Shown here: piece by piece, positions 7,381-15,062 of the stretch
Numbering within the stretch: the first letter of the stretch is position 1
Layout of the letters: each line of letters begins with the position of its first letter
Source of the DNA: Micromonospora saelicesensis
GTDB lineage: Bacteria > Actinomycetota > Actinomycetes > Mycobacteriales > Micromonosporaceae
Direction of reading: 5' to 3'
Assembly (NCBI RefSeq): GCF_900091575.1
Contig: NZ_FMCR01000003.1
Span: 906,434 to 970,433 of the forward strand
DNA length: 64,000 nt
Position numbers and translations under genes: made by a program
Notes under the pieces: model-generated
The model's input: only the letters and a program-made list of their open reading frames with translations
Databases searched by the model: none
What the model was told of the DNA's origin: nothing

Positions 7381-8541
7381 ATGCGGATCGGCATCGTGTG
7401 CCCGTACTCCTTCGACGTGCCCGGTGGGGTGCAGAACCACGTCATGGACCTCGCCGAGGCGCTGATCACGCTGGGCCACGAGGTCAGCGTGCTCGCGCCC
7501 GCCGACGAGGATTCGCCGCTGCCGGAGTACGTGGTGTCCGCCGGTCGGGCCGTTCCGCTGCCGTACAACGGTTCGGTGGCCCGGATCGCGTTCGGCCCGG
7601 TGTCGACCGCCCGGGTGCGGCGGTGGATCACCAACGGCGACTTCGACGTGCTGCACGTGCACGAGCCGCTCACGCTGAGTCTGTCGCTGCTGGCCGTGCT
7701 GTCCGCCCGTGGCCCGGTGGTGGCCACGTTCCACACCGCGATGACCCGTTCGCGGGTCCTCGCCGCCGCGCAGGGTGTGCTCCAGATCGTGTTGGAGCGG
7801 ATCACGGCCCGGATCGCGGTGAGCGCGCTGGCCCGCAAGGTGCAGGTCGAGCACATGGACGGCGGCGCGGTGGAAATCCCCAACGGGGTGGCGGTGGCCA
7901 AGTTCGCCGACGCCGAGCCGTTGCCGGGCTGGCCGGGGGAGTGCGGGGCCGGCACCGGCGGCACGCTCGGCTTCCTGGGCCGGTTCACCGAGGCACGCAA
8001 GGGCTTCCCGGTGCTGCGCGACGCGTTCGTGGCGCTGGCCGCCACCCGGCCCGGTCTGCGGTTGCTCGTCGCCGGCCCGGGCGACCCCGACGACCTGTAC
8101 GACCAGTTCCCGGCCGAACTGCACGAGCAGATCACGTTCCTCGGCCTGGTCAGCGAAGCGGACAAGGCGCGCATGCTGCGCAGCGTGCACCTCTACGTCG
8201 CACCGAACACCGGCGGTGAGTCGTTCGGCATGATCCTCACCGAGGCCCTCGCTGCGGGTACGACGGTCATCGCCAGTGACCTGGACGCGTTCCGGCGGGT
8301 GCTCGACGGTGGGCGCGCCGGTCGGCTCTTCCCCACCGGCGACCCGGTGGGGCTGCGTGACGTGCTGGCCGAGCTGCTGGACGATCCGGCCGCGCGGGCC
8401 ACGCTGAGTGCCTGCGGCGATCAGGTGGTCGCGAATTTCGACTGGCCCGTGGTTGCTCGCCGCGTTCTGGAGGTATACGCAGCGGCGATCGAGGCAACCG
8501 ACGGGCGGGTCATCGACCAGGAGTGGGTGGGGCTGAGCTGA
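7381..8541 (+). CDS. pimA: Phosphatidylinositol alpha-mannosyltransferase PimA
   Basis: A 386-residue GT-B/GT4 glycosyltransferase that moves mannose from GDP-mannose to phosphatidylinositol on the inner membrane face. The N-terminal RIGIVCPYSFDVPGGVQNHV is the characteristic opening with the glycine-rich donor loop. The GT4 E-x7-E motif is in GGESFGMILTE. AGGAGG lies upstream of the ATG. Order and spacing with pgsA1 and the acyltransferase support one PIM-synthesis transcript. Confidence 0.93.
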   Translation: MRIGIVCPYSFDVPGGVQNHVMDLAEALITLGHEVSVLAPADEDSPLPEYVVSAGRAVPLPYNGSVARIAFGPVSTARVRRWITNGDFDVLHVHEPLTLSLSLLAVLSARGPVVATFHTAMTRSRVLAAAQGVLQIVLERITARIAVSALARKVQVEHMDGGAVEIPNGVAVAKFADAEPLPGWPGECGAGTGGTLGFLGRFTEARKGFPVLRDAFVALAATRPGLRLLVAGPGDPDDLYDQFPAELHEQITFLGLVSEADKARMLRSVHLYVAPNTGGESFGMILTEALAAGTTVIASDLDAFRRVLDGGRAGRLFPTGDPVGLRDVLAELLDDPAARATLSACGDQVVANFDWPVVARRVLEVYAAAIEATDGRVIDQEWVGLS

Positions 8542-8622
8542 GCCGGTGTGACGGATGGTGCGGGGGTGACCGGTGGGACCGGTCCGGCCGCGCCCAATCG
8601 GACGAAACGGAGCAGCACTACG

Positions 8623-9126
8623 ATGCCGCACATGTGGTGGGTGGTGGCCGCGAGCGTGGTCGTGGGGCTGGTCGCGGCGTACCTCATCTGGACCGCCGGC
8701 CGGGTGGAGCGGCTACAGGGCCGCGCGGAGCTGGCGGCCCGGGCCCTCGACGCCCACCTGCTGCGCCGCGCGGCGGCAGCCGCGGTCCTGGCTGAGCGGC
8801 GTTTCGGCGTCGAGCTGTACGCGGCGGCCCGGATCGCCCTGGACGCCAGCCCGGACGAGCGGGAGGCGGCGGAGAACGACCTGACCCGGCAGTTGCGCGG
8901 CGTCCAGTTGGACCCGGGCGACCCGGACTGCGTGGCGGTCATCGCCGCGAGTCGTCGGCTCGCGTTGTCCCGGCAGGTGCACACCGACCTGGTCCGGGAC
9001 GCCCGCTCGGCGCGCAGCCGGCCGCTGGTGCGCCTGTTGCGGATGGGGCGGGGCCGGGAGTGGCCGCGCTACTTCGACATCGACGACCCGACCCTCGTCG
9101 TGCCGGCGGACGTCCCCGCCGCCTGA
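8623..9126 (+). CDS. Membrane-anchored protein downstream of pimA
   Basis: About 167 residues with one N-terminal membrane segment (VVAASVVVGLVAAYLIW) and an Ala/Arg-rich helical cytoplasmic part ending in a conserved-looking YFDIDDPTLVV. In mycobacteria a membrane protein with a C-terminal NUDIX domain occupies this place; the present protein resembles only an N-terminal part and shows no NUDIX box. The start is unsure: GTG 8548, ATG 8623 or ATG 8632. TACGAT at 8619-8624 would give a leaderless message for 8632. The function is unknown; it is probably part of the PIM cluster. Confidence 0.65.
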   Translation: MPHMWWVVAASVVVGLVAAYLIWTAGRVERLQGRAELAARALDAHLLRRAAAAAVLAERRFGVELYAAARIALDASPDEREAAENDLTRQLRGVQLDPGDPDCVAVIAASRRLALSRQVHTDLVRDARSARSRPLVRLLRMGRGREWPRYFDIDDPTLVVPADVPAA

Positions 9127-9228
9127 CCTCCGAGCGGCGCCGTGGCTCCTGCGGCGAGCCGGTGACCACTGCCACAGTGCAGGCCACCGGGGGTCTGATT
9201 GGCTGTCGGTGCGGCGTTGAACCGCGCG

Positions 9229-9234
9229 TAGCAT
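9229..9234 (+). promoter_or_regulatory. Candidate -10 for pdxS
   Basis: TAGCAT fits TAnnnT and lies 42 nt before the pdxS GTG, leaving a short leader that contains AAGGAG. The -35 is not convincing. No PdxR-type regulator is adjacent. Confidence 0.4.
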
Positions 9235-9276
9235 TTTCGCTGCCACCCCCAGAGCTTGTCCAAGGAGCGATGACCC

Positions 9277-10194
9277 GTGCCCGAAAACACCGCCTCGAAC
9301 ACCGGTACCGCCCCCGTCGTCGGCACCGCCCGCGTGAAGCGTGGCATGGCCGAGATGCTCAAGGGCGGCGTGATCATGGATGTCGTCAACGCCGAGCAAG
9401 CCAAGATCGCCGAGGACGCCGGCGCCGTCGCCGTGATGGCCCTGGAGCGGGTGCCCGCCGACATCCGCGCGCAGGGTGGGGTGTCCCGGATGAGCGACCC
9501 CGACATGATCGACGGGATCATCGAGGCGGTCTCCATCCCGGTGATGGCCAAGGCCCGCATCGGCCACTTCGTGGAGGCGCAGATCCTCCAGTCGCTCGGC
9601 GTGGACTACGTCGACGAGTCCGAGGTGCTGACCCCGGCCGACTACGCGAACCACATCGACAAGTGGGCGTTCACAGTGCCCTTCGTCTGTGGCGCGACCA
9701 ACCTGGGCGAGGCGCTGCGCCGGATCACCGAGGGCGCGGCGATGATCCGCTCCAAGGGCGAGGCGGGCACCGGTGACGTCTCCAACGCCACCACCCACAT
9801 GCGCAAGATCCGCCAGGAGATCCGCCGGCTGGCCTCGCTGCCGACCGACGAGCTGTACGTCGCGGCCAAGGAGTTGCAGGCCCCGTACGAGCTGGTCAAG
9901 GAGGTCGCCGAGAGCGGCAAGCTGCCGGTGGTGCTGTTCACCGCGGGCGGGATCGCCACGCCGGCCGACGCGGCGATGATGATGCAGCTCGGCGCGGAGG
10001 GCGTCTTCGTCGGTTCCGGCATCTTCAAGGCGGGCAACCCGGCTCAGCGGGCCGCCGCGATCGTCAAGGCGACCACCTTCCACGACGACCCGGACGTGCT
10101 GGCCAAGGTCTCCCGGGGTCTCGGCGAGGCGATGGTCGGTATCAACGTCGACGAGATCCCGCAGCCGCACCGCCTGGCCGAGCGCGGTTGGTGA
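9277..10194 (+). CDS. pdxS: Pyridoxal 5'-phosphate synthase lyase subunit PdxS
   Basis: A 305-residue (beta/alpha)8 synthase subunit that makes PLP from ribose 5-phosphate, glyceraldehyde 3-phosphate and ammonia supplied by PdxT. Both active-site lysines are visible, in PVMAKARIGH and MIRSKGEAGTG. The KRGMAEMLKGGVIMDVV start and HRLAERGW end are typical and the length is normal. AAGGAG precedes the GTG start. pdxT follows after a 103-nt gap, and the two products form the cytoplasmic 12+12 synthase complex. Confidence 0.97.
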   Translation: MPENTASNTGTAPVVGTARVKRGMAEMLKGGVIMDVVNAEQAKIAEDAGAVAVMALERVPADIRAQGGVSRMSDPDMIDGIIEAVSIPVMAKARIGHFVEAQILQSLGVDYVDESEVLTPADYANHIDKWAFTVPFVCGATNLGEALRRITEGAAMIRSKGEAGTGDVSNATTHMRKIRQEIRRLASLPTDELYVAAKELQAPYELVKEVAESGKLPVVLFTAGGIATPADAAMMMQLGAEGVFVGSGIFKAGNPAQRAAAIVKATTFHDDPDVLAKVSRGLGEAMVGINVDEIPQPHRLAERGW

Positions 10195-10240
10195 GCGCGA
10201 GGAGTGAGCCGCTCTTGCGAGCCCCGCAGTCGCGAGGGGG
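10195..10240. repeat. Possible dispersed intergenic repeat
   Basis: The spacer starts with a GCGAGGAGTGAGCC block and a TGCGAGCCCCGCAGTCGCGAG block. From memory, similar strings are frequent between genes in Micromonosporaceae. Only one copy occurs in this window, so this rests on recollection, not on the sequence itself. Confidence 0.3.
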
Positions 10241-10297
10241 AGGAAAGGTTGTGAGCGCTCTTCCCGGACGGCGGACGCGGAGAGGAACGGTGCGACC

Positions 10298-10903
10298 ATG
10301 ACGGCACCCGTGATCGGTGTGCTCGCGCTCCAGGGCGACGTCCGCGAGCACGTGGCGGCGCTGGCCGCGGCGGGCGCGGACGCCCGCCCGGTCCGCCGTC
10401 CGGCGGAGCTGGACGCGGTCGACGGCCTGGTCATCCCCGGCGGCGAGTCCACCACCATGAGCAAGCTCGCCGACATCTTCGAGATGCGCGAGCCGATCGA
10501 CAAGCGGATCGCCGACGGCATGCCGGTCTACGGCTCCTGCGCCGGGATGATCATGTTGGCGACCGAGGTGCTCGACGGTCGGCCCGATCAGCGGGGTTTC
10601 GCCGGCATCGACATGACCGTCCGGCGCAACGCGTTCGGCCGGCAGGTCGACTCGTTCGAGGCGCCGGTGACCGTGGTCGGGGTGCCGGGGGAGCCGTTCC
10701 ACGCGGTGTTCATCCGCGCGCCGTGGGTCGAGCGGGTCGGTGCCGGCGTCGAGGTCATCGGGGTGGTGTCCGACGGCCCGGCCGCCGACCGGATCGTGGC
10801 GGTCCGGCAGGGCAACCTGGTGGCCACCTCGTTCCACCCGGAGCTCACCGGTGACCTGCGGGTGCACGCGTACTTCGTGGACCTGGTCCGCGCCGCCCGC
10901 TGA
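10298..10903 (+). CDS. pdxT: PLP synthase glutaminase subunit PdxT
   Basis: A 201-residue class I glutaminase that hydrolyses glutamine and channels ammonia to PdxS. VLALQGDVREH opens the protein, PGGESTT is the oxyanion region, the nucleophile Cys is in YGSCAGMI, and the catalytic His-x-Glu is in FHPELT. GAGAGGAA precedes the ATG. Confidence 0.96.
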   Translation: MTAPVIGVLALQGDVREHVAALAAAGADARPVRRPAELDAVDGLVIPGGESTTMSKLADIFEMREPIDKRIADGMPVYGSCAGMIMLATEVLDGRPDQRGFAGIDMTVRRNAFGRQVDSFEAPVTVVGVPGEPFHAVFIRAPWVERVGAGVEVIGVVSDGPAADRIVAVRQGNLVATSFHPELTGDLRVHAYFVDLVRAAR

Positions 10904-11021
10904 ACGGCGGGCGACCGCGCCGAGCTGTCCATGATGCTCGCCGCGGTCGTGGCTTCGTCCAGGGTTTTTGTCCCGTCTGCCCAGGTCCGTCGGGGCCGGG
11001 CGGTCCTGCCGCGCGCGGTGC

Positions 11022-11052
11022 ATGACAGGGACCCGGGGGACGTCGGTAGGAT
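11022..11052 (+). promoter_or_regulatory. Candidate promoter for yebC
   Basis: ATGACA (11022-11027) and TAGGAT (11047-11052) are spaced 19 nt, slightly long for a housekeeping promoter. The start of yebC is 134 nt downstream. I see nothing else definable in the 282-nt gap after pdxT. Confidence 0.4.
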
Positions 11053-11185
11053 TGCGGAGATTCGGCAGGGCCATCTGCCCGCCACGGCTTCCACCAGAGC
11101 TGACCGGCACCTCCGCGTGCGCCGGCGGGAGCGGGGCGTGAGCGGTGCGGTCGATGCAGACGGCGGGTAGCAACGGAGGTAGAAG

Positions 11186-11938
11186 ATGTCCGGCCACTCA
11201 AAGTGGGCGACGACCAAGCACAAGAAGGCCGTCATCGACGCCAAGCGCGGCAAGATGTTCGCCAAGCTGATCAAGAACGTCGAGGTGGCCGCGCGGATCG
11301 GCGGCGGCGACCCCACCGGCAATCCGACGCTCTTCGACGCCATCCAGAAGGCGAAGAAGAGCTCGGTGCCGAACGACAACATCGATCGCGCGGTCAAGCG
11401 TGGCTCCGGCCTGGAGGCTGGCGGCGCCGACTGGCAGACGATCATGTATGAGGGGTACGGCCCGAGCGGCGTGGCCATGCTCATCGAGTGCCTCACCGAC
11501 AACCGCAACCGCGCGGCGACCGAGGTACGGACCGCGCTGACCCGCAACGGCGGCTCGCTCGCCGACGCCGGCTCGGTGTCGTACATGTTCTCCCGCAAGG
11601 GCGTGGTGATCGTCCCCAAGGAGGGCACCAGCGAGGACGACGTGATGCTGGCCGTCCTGGACGCCGGCGCCGAAGAGGTCAACGACATCGGCGAGGCGTA
11701 CGAGGTGGTCTCCGAGCCGACCGACCTGATCCCGGTGCGCACGGCGTTGCAGGACGCCGGCATCGAGTACGAGTCGGCCGAGTCCTCCCTGATCCCCAGC
11801 GTCAACGTGCCGCTGGACGAAGAGGGCGCGCGCAAGATCTTCAAGCTGATCGACGTCCTGGAGGACTGCGACGACGTGCAGAACGTCTACGCCAACTTCG
11901 ACGTCAGCGACGACGTGATGGCGGCGGTCGACGCCTGA
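11186..11938 (+). CDS. yebC: YebC/PmpR family regulator or translation factor
   Basis: A 250-residue cytoplasmic protein with the invariant SGHSKWATTKHKKA start and conserved KNVEVAAR, NPTLFDAIQKAK and YEGYGP segments. YebC proteins are described as DNA-binding regulators; some assist ribosomes at proline-rich stretches. Its usual downstream neighbours in actinobacteria are ruvC-ruvA-ruvB; here the intergenic repeat element and a DUF402 gene follow instead. GGAGG precedes the ATG. Confidence 0.94.
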   Translation: MSGHSKWATTKHKKAVIDAKRGKMFAKLIKNVEVAARIGGGDPTGNPTLFDAIQKAKKSSVPNDNIDRAVKRGSGLEAGGADWQTIMYEGYGPSGVAMLIECLTDNRNRAATEVRTALTRNGGSLADAGSVSYMFSRKGVVIVPKEGTSEDDVMLAVLDAGAEEVNDIGEAYEVVSEPTDLIPVRTALQDAGIEYESAESSLIPSVNVPLDEEGARKIFKLIDVLEDCDDVQNVYANFDVSDDVMAAVDA

Positions 11939-11972
11939 CCCTGCCCTGCCCTCGCCCCGCCTCACCCCGCCT

Positions 11973-12042
11973 CGATCTTGCACTTTCTGACCCGACAGAC
12001 CGGGTCACGCAGGGCATATCGTCAACAGGAAGTGCAAGATCG
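11973..12042. repeat. Long inverted repeat, GATCTTGCAC family, copy 2
   Basis: Arms of 17 bp lie at 11973-11989 and 12026-12042, with one substitution relative to copy 1 that leaves a G:T pair. An inner ACCCG/CGGGT hairpin lies at 11990-11994 and 12001-12005. The loop differs from copy 1, so arm conservation is specific. A C-rich stretch precedes it and a G-rich one follows. It lies 34 nt after the yebC stop and is a plausible terminator. Confidence 0.85.
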
Positions 12043-12084
12043 CGGCGGGGGTTGGGGCTGGGACGGCGAGGGAGGGGGTGCGGG

Positions 12085-12702
12085 GTGGTAAAGCGGTTTG
12101 AGCGTGGCGACACCGTGGTACGGCGTGAGGTGCTGCGGGGTGAGGTCTGGTTCGGCTGCCCGACGATCTGCGTCGAGAATTCGCCTGACCTGCTCGCCCT
12201 CTACCTCCCACCGGGGGCCGAGTTCGGCTTCCCGGACACGGGCGTCTTCCCCTGCGGGCGGCACCCGTGGGAGGCCGCCGGGCACCGGTCCTGGTCCGGG
12301 CACGGCAAGCTGATGCTGCAACGCCCCGGTGAGGCGCACTCGATCGACGTGTTCTGGACCGGGCCGGGGCGCGACTTCGCCGGCTGGTACTTCAACCTCC
12401 AGGACCCGGTGCGGCGTACCCCGATCGGGGTGGACACCCTGGACCACGAGCTGGACCTGTGGTGGGCCGCGGACGCCGACCGGTACGTCTGGAAGGACGT
12501 GGAGATGTTCGCCCAGCGCCTCGTCGAGGGGCGCTACCCGGGCATGGCGGACGCCATCCAGGCCGAGGGTGACCGCATCGCCGCCCTGCTCGACGGGGGC
12601 GAGCGCTGGTGGGACCCGTCGTGGGCCACCTGGCAGCCCGACCCCGCCTGGACGGTGCCCCCGCTGCCCGCCGGCTGGGACCAGGTGCCACCGGCGCGCT
12701 GA
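12085..12702 (+). CDS. DUF402 domain protein
   Basis: A 205-residue protein of the DUF402/FomD-like group. Members include nucleoside di/triphosphatases acting with divalent metals. Typical features are WYFNLQDPVRRT and the acidic stretch DTLDHELDLWWAAD. I set the start at the GTG at 12085, preceded by GGAGGGGG; the open frame upstream covers the intergenic repeat and is not coding. The function is inferred from the family only. Confidence 0.78.
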   Translation: MVKRFERGDTVVRREVLRGEVWFGCPTICVENSPDLLALYLPPGAEFGFPDTGVFPCGRHPWEAAGHRSWSGHGKLMLQRPGEAHSIDVFWTGPGRDFAGWYFNLQDPVRRTPIGVDTLDHELDLWWAADADRYVWKDVEMFAQRLVEGRYPGMADAIQAEGDRIAALLDGGERWWDPSWATWQPDPAWTVPPLPAGWDQVPPAR

Positions 12703-12714
12703 GCGGCGCCGACG

Positions 12715-13710
12715 TCAGTTACCGGGCAGCGCGTTGACCAGGAACACCTGATCCGGGCCGCCGGTGCACGGTTCGACCAGCGCCGCGTCCGCCACGGCGC
12801 TGTCGTCGTCGCGCAGGCCGACGCACAGCTCGGTACGGTCGGGCCGGATGCGGTACGCGTCGGGCGTCGCTCCGGTCGGTTCGAAGTGGAACACCTGCTT
12901 CGACCTGTTCGCGCTGCAATCCTTCTCGTTCCAGGGTTCGAGCAGGTTCCGGCCGGGATCCTCCTCGCGGATGGTGAGGCAGCCCTTCCCGAGCACCGGG
13001 TGGACCCAGTGGATGAAGAACATTCCGTCGGCCACCGGTTCCAGCGAGGTGTCCGGTGGGGTGGCCTCCGTGCAGGGCCGCTGGACCGCTATCTCCTTGG
13101 TGTACTGGCCGGTGCGATCGCGACCCTCGCTGAGGCAGAGGTGCGGGCTGCGGGCGGGGCGGATCTGACTGAGCCCCGCGCTCGGCGAACGGGCACCCTC
13201 ACCCGCCGACGCGGTCGGATCGGTGGTTTGCGCGGCCTTTCCTCGCCCGTCGTCGCGTCGCTCGATCCAGAAGCCCACGCCGAGCGTGGCCAGCAGGGCG
13301 GCGACGACGAGCAGCGCCAGCGGCGCGGGCCGCGCGAACCACCGTGGGCGGGCCGGGCCAGAGTGCTCCGGGGCCACGGTCGTGACCGTGTCGATCGGCG
13401 GTGGGTCCGCTACCGGCGTCGGCGGGGTCAACTGGCCTGCCGTGAGGCGGTGCCGGGCCCGTAGCCACGTCTCGACCTGATCTTCCGCGCCGCACGCCCG
13501 CACGAACGCGGCCACCACCTCGGGGCGCGGCAGTGTGGACCGGCGCAGGATGTCCGCCGCGGTGCTGCGGGCCAGCACATCACCCGTCGACGCGGCACGC
13601 TGCTCCAGTTGCCGGTAGGTGAGCCCCGACCGGTCCTTGAGCTGGCGCAGCATCTCGACGAACTCGGCCGGGTCGGACGCGTCGTCCGGGCGTAGCTCCC
13701 CCGTGGTCAT
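12715..13710 (-). CDS. Membrane-tethered HTH protein with beta-trefoil-like exterior
   Basis: A 331-residue protein. Residues 14-75 form an XRE-like helix-turn-helix of the LTYRQLEQRA...TLPRPEVVAAFVRACG type common in actinobacterial signalling proteins. A proline-rich linker leads to one membrane segment (about 129-149) and an outer Cys-rich domain (about 175-331). That domain has three weak repeats of CL(S/T/V)-x-n-QVF, suggesting a ricin-like trefoil. It may be a one-component membrane regulator sensing an external ligand. The ATG at 13710 has GGAGA upstream; the longer open frame runs antisense to the next gene. It is divergent from 13963-14991, which has the same N-terminal plan. Confidence 0.75.
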   Translation of the reverse strand: MTTGELRPDDASDPAEFVEMLRQLKDRSGLTYRQLEQRAASTGDVLARSTAADILRRSTLPRPEVVAAFVRACGAEDQVETWLRARHRLTAGQLTPPTPVADPPPIDTVTTVAPEHSGPARPRWFARPAPLALLVVAALLATLGVGFWIERRDDGRGKAAQTTDPTASAGEGARSPSAGLSQIRPARSPHLCLSEGRDRTGQYTKEIAVQRPCTEATPPDTSLEPVADGMFFIHWVHPVLGKGCLTIREEDPGRNLLEPWNEKDCSANRSKQVFHFEPTGATPDAYRIRPDRTELCVGLRDDDSAVADAALVEPCTGGPDQVFLVNALPGN

Positions 13711-13762
13711 CGCCCGATTCTCCAGACACCGCGGACGCGGGGGCAAGTCGGGTCCCGGCGAC

Positions 13763-13815
13763 TGTCCGAGATGGTCGGACAAGACCCGGACATGCTGCCC
13801 TGAGCTGCCCGGACA
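13763..13815. promoter_or_regulatory. CGGACA repeat cluster between divergent HTH genes
   Basis: TGTCCGA (13763-13769) and TCGGACA (13775-13781) form a 7-5-7 inverted repeat. Two further CCGGACA copies end at 13792 and 13815, so CGGACA starts recur 11 and then 23 nt apart, close to one and two helical turns. The cluster lies in the 252-nt divergent promoter region and is a candidate operator for one or both HTH proteins. Confidence 0.5.
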
Positions 13816-13962
13816 GCCCAGCGCGGCGACCAGGGCATTGTCCTGGCCGACCGGGTTCCCTAGCGTCTTTTCTCGATGGCCGCGCCGCTGACCGGTGTAC
13901 GGCCGAGGGGCTCGCACCGGCACGGGTTCGGGCTCGACCACACCAAGACACGGGGAGATTCG

Positions 13963-14991
13963 ATGGATGACGCTGTCCGGGATCCGGTGCCGCAGGCGGC
14001 CACGGCGGGGGAGTACGTGGCGTTGCTCAGGGAGGTGCGGCGGCGTTCCGGTCTGACCTATCGGGAGCTCGCCCGGCGAGCCTCGGCGGCCGGACACTGG
14101 CTGCCGCCGAGCACTCTCGCGACGATGCTGGGGCGGACGACGCTGCCCCGGGAACGCACCGTCGTCGCGCTGCTGGCCGCCTGCGGCACCCCGGCGGTCG
14201 AGGTCGACAGGTGGTTGGAGACACGGCGGGACCTCGAGGCTCGCCTGGGCGAGCAGGGTCGAGGGGAGAGTGACGCGGTGCGGACCCCTGCCGGCCCGTC
14301 CACTGCCGTCGCGGCGAACATCCGCCCGAGCGTCGGCTCGGTTCCGCCGCGACCCGAAGCGCCGTGGCCGGCCCGTCGCTGGCTTCGGCTGGCGCTGCTG
14401 GCGGTGTTCGGCGTTCTGACGGTCGGGACGGCCGGGGCGCTGCGACCCCTCGCCCCTCCCACGGTGGACGGCTCGCCGACCGTTGGCTGCCCGGAGGTGC
14501 TGCGCCAGGGCATGTACGGCCCCTGCGTGCTGAGCCTCCAGGAGCATCTGGTGGCCGACGGACTCACAGTGCCGGTCGACGGCTGGTTCGGCCCGGACAC
14601 CACCAGCCGGGTGATGGTGTTCCAGGCGTTTGGCGCTCTGCCGGTCAGTGGCACCGCGGACGAGCGGTTGTTCGACGAGTTGGCGGGCGATCGCAAGGTG
14701 CCCGCCAGCTGGTCGGAGGACCGGATCGGCAAGCATCTGCGGCGGACGTTCCCGGAGGACCCGGCCGGGGCGGTGCAGGTGGCGCGCTGCCTTTCCGGCT
14801 TGGACCCGTACCGGGTGGAGGTCGGCGAGGACGGAACACGGCGCTGGGGGTTGTTCCAGTTCAGCGACATGGAGGTGTCCCGGTTCGGCGTCGACCGCCA
14901 GACGGCGCTGGACGCGGCCTGGAACATCAGGACGGCACGGGAGGTCTGGTCTCGTACGGGCGACTTCAGCCATTGGAACTGCGCGGCGTAG
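13963..14991 (+). CDS. Membrane-tethered HTH protein with PG-binding and degenerate lysozyme-like exterior
   Basis: A 342-residue protein. The XRE-like HTH (about 16-76) closely resembles that of the divergent neighbour. One membrane segment lies at about 141-161, then a PG_binding_1 domain (177-243) and a lysozyme-like domain (252-342) with WGLFQFSD and AAWNIRTAREVW...FSHWNC. In active members the sequence before the substrate loop reads A-x-C-E-S-G; here it is ARCLSG (Cys276-Leu277), so the catalytic Glu is replaced by Leu. The outside part may bind peptidoglycan as a sensor instead of cutting it. GGGGAGA precedes the ATG. Confidence 0.78.
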   Translation: MDDAVRDPVPQAATAGEYVALLREVRRRSGLTYRELARRASAAGHWLPPSTLATMLGRTTLPRERTVVALLAACGTPAVEVDRWLETRRDLEARLGEQGRGESDAVRTPAGPSTAVAANIRPSVGSVPPRPEAPWPARRWLRLALLAVFGVLTVGTAGALRPLAPPTVDGSPTVGCPEVLRQGMYGPCVLSLQEHLVADGLTVPVDGWFGPDTTSRVMVFQAFGALPVSGTADERLFDELAGDRKVPASWSEDRIGKHLRRTFPEDPAGAVQVARCLSGLDPYRVEVGEDGTRRWGLFQFSDMEVSRFGVDRQTALDAAWNIRTAREVWSRTGDFSHWNCAA

Positions 14992-15005
14992 CGGTCACGC
15001 GTGAC

Positions 15006-15039
15006 GCTCCCCGCCCGGTCCACGAACCGGACGGGGAGC
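15006..15039. terminator. Hairpin between convergent genes
   Basis: Fourteen-bp arms with one mismatch (GCTCCCCGCCCGGT and its partner) flank a 6-nt loop. It lies between the HTH-lysozyme gene and the haloperoxidase gene and could end transcription from both sides. No U-tract is present, as is common in high-GC actinobacteria. Confidence 0.55.
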
Positions 15040-15062
15040 CCCCCGTTATCCCGACTGGCGAT

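Noticed and set aside
9060..9776. Plus-strand frame overlapping the start of pdxS
   Set aside because: Out-of-frame shadow of pdxS with Arg/Gly-rich low complexity.
11488..12702. Long plus-strand frame running from yebC into the DUF402 gene
   Set aside because: It reads yebC out of frame and crosses the intergenic inverted repeat; GTG 12085 with GGAGGGGG is a better start.
12715..14973. A single 752-codon minus-strand frame joining the trefoil-like HTH protein with sequence antisense to the next gene
   Set aside because: The N-terminal half is low-complexity shadow of the plus-strand HTH-lysozyme gene; a proper start with GGAGA lies at 13710.
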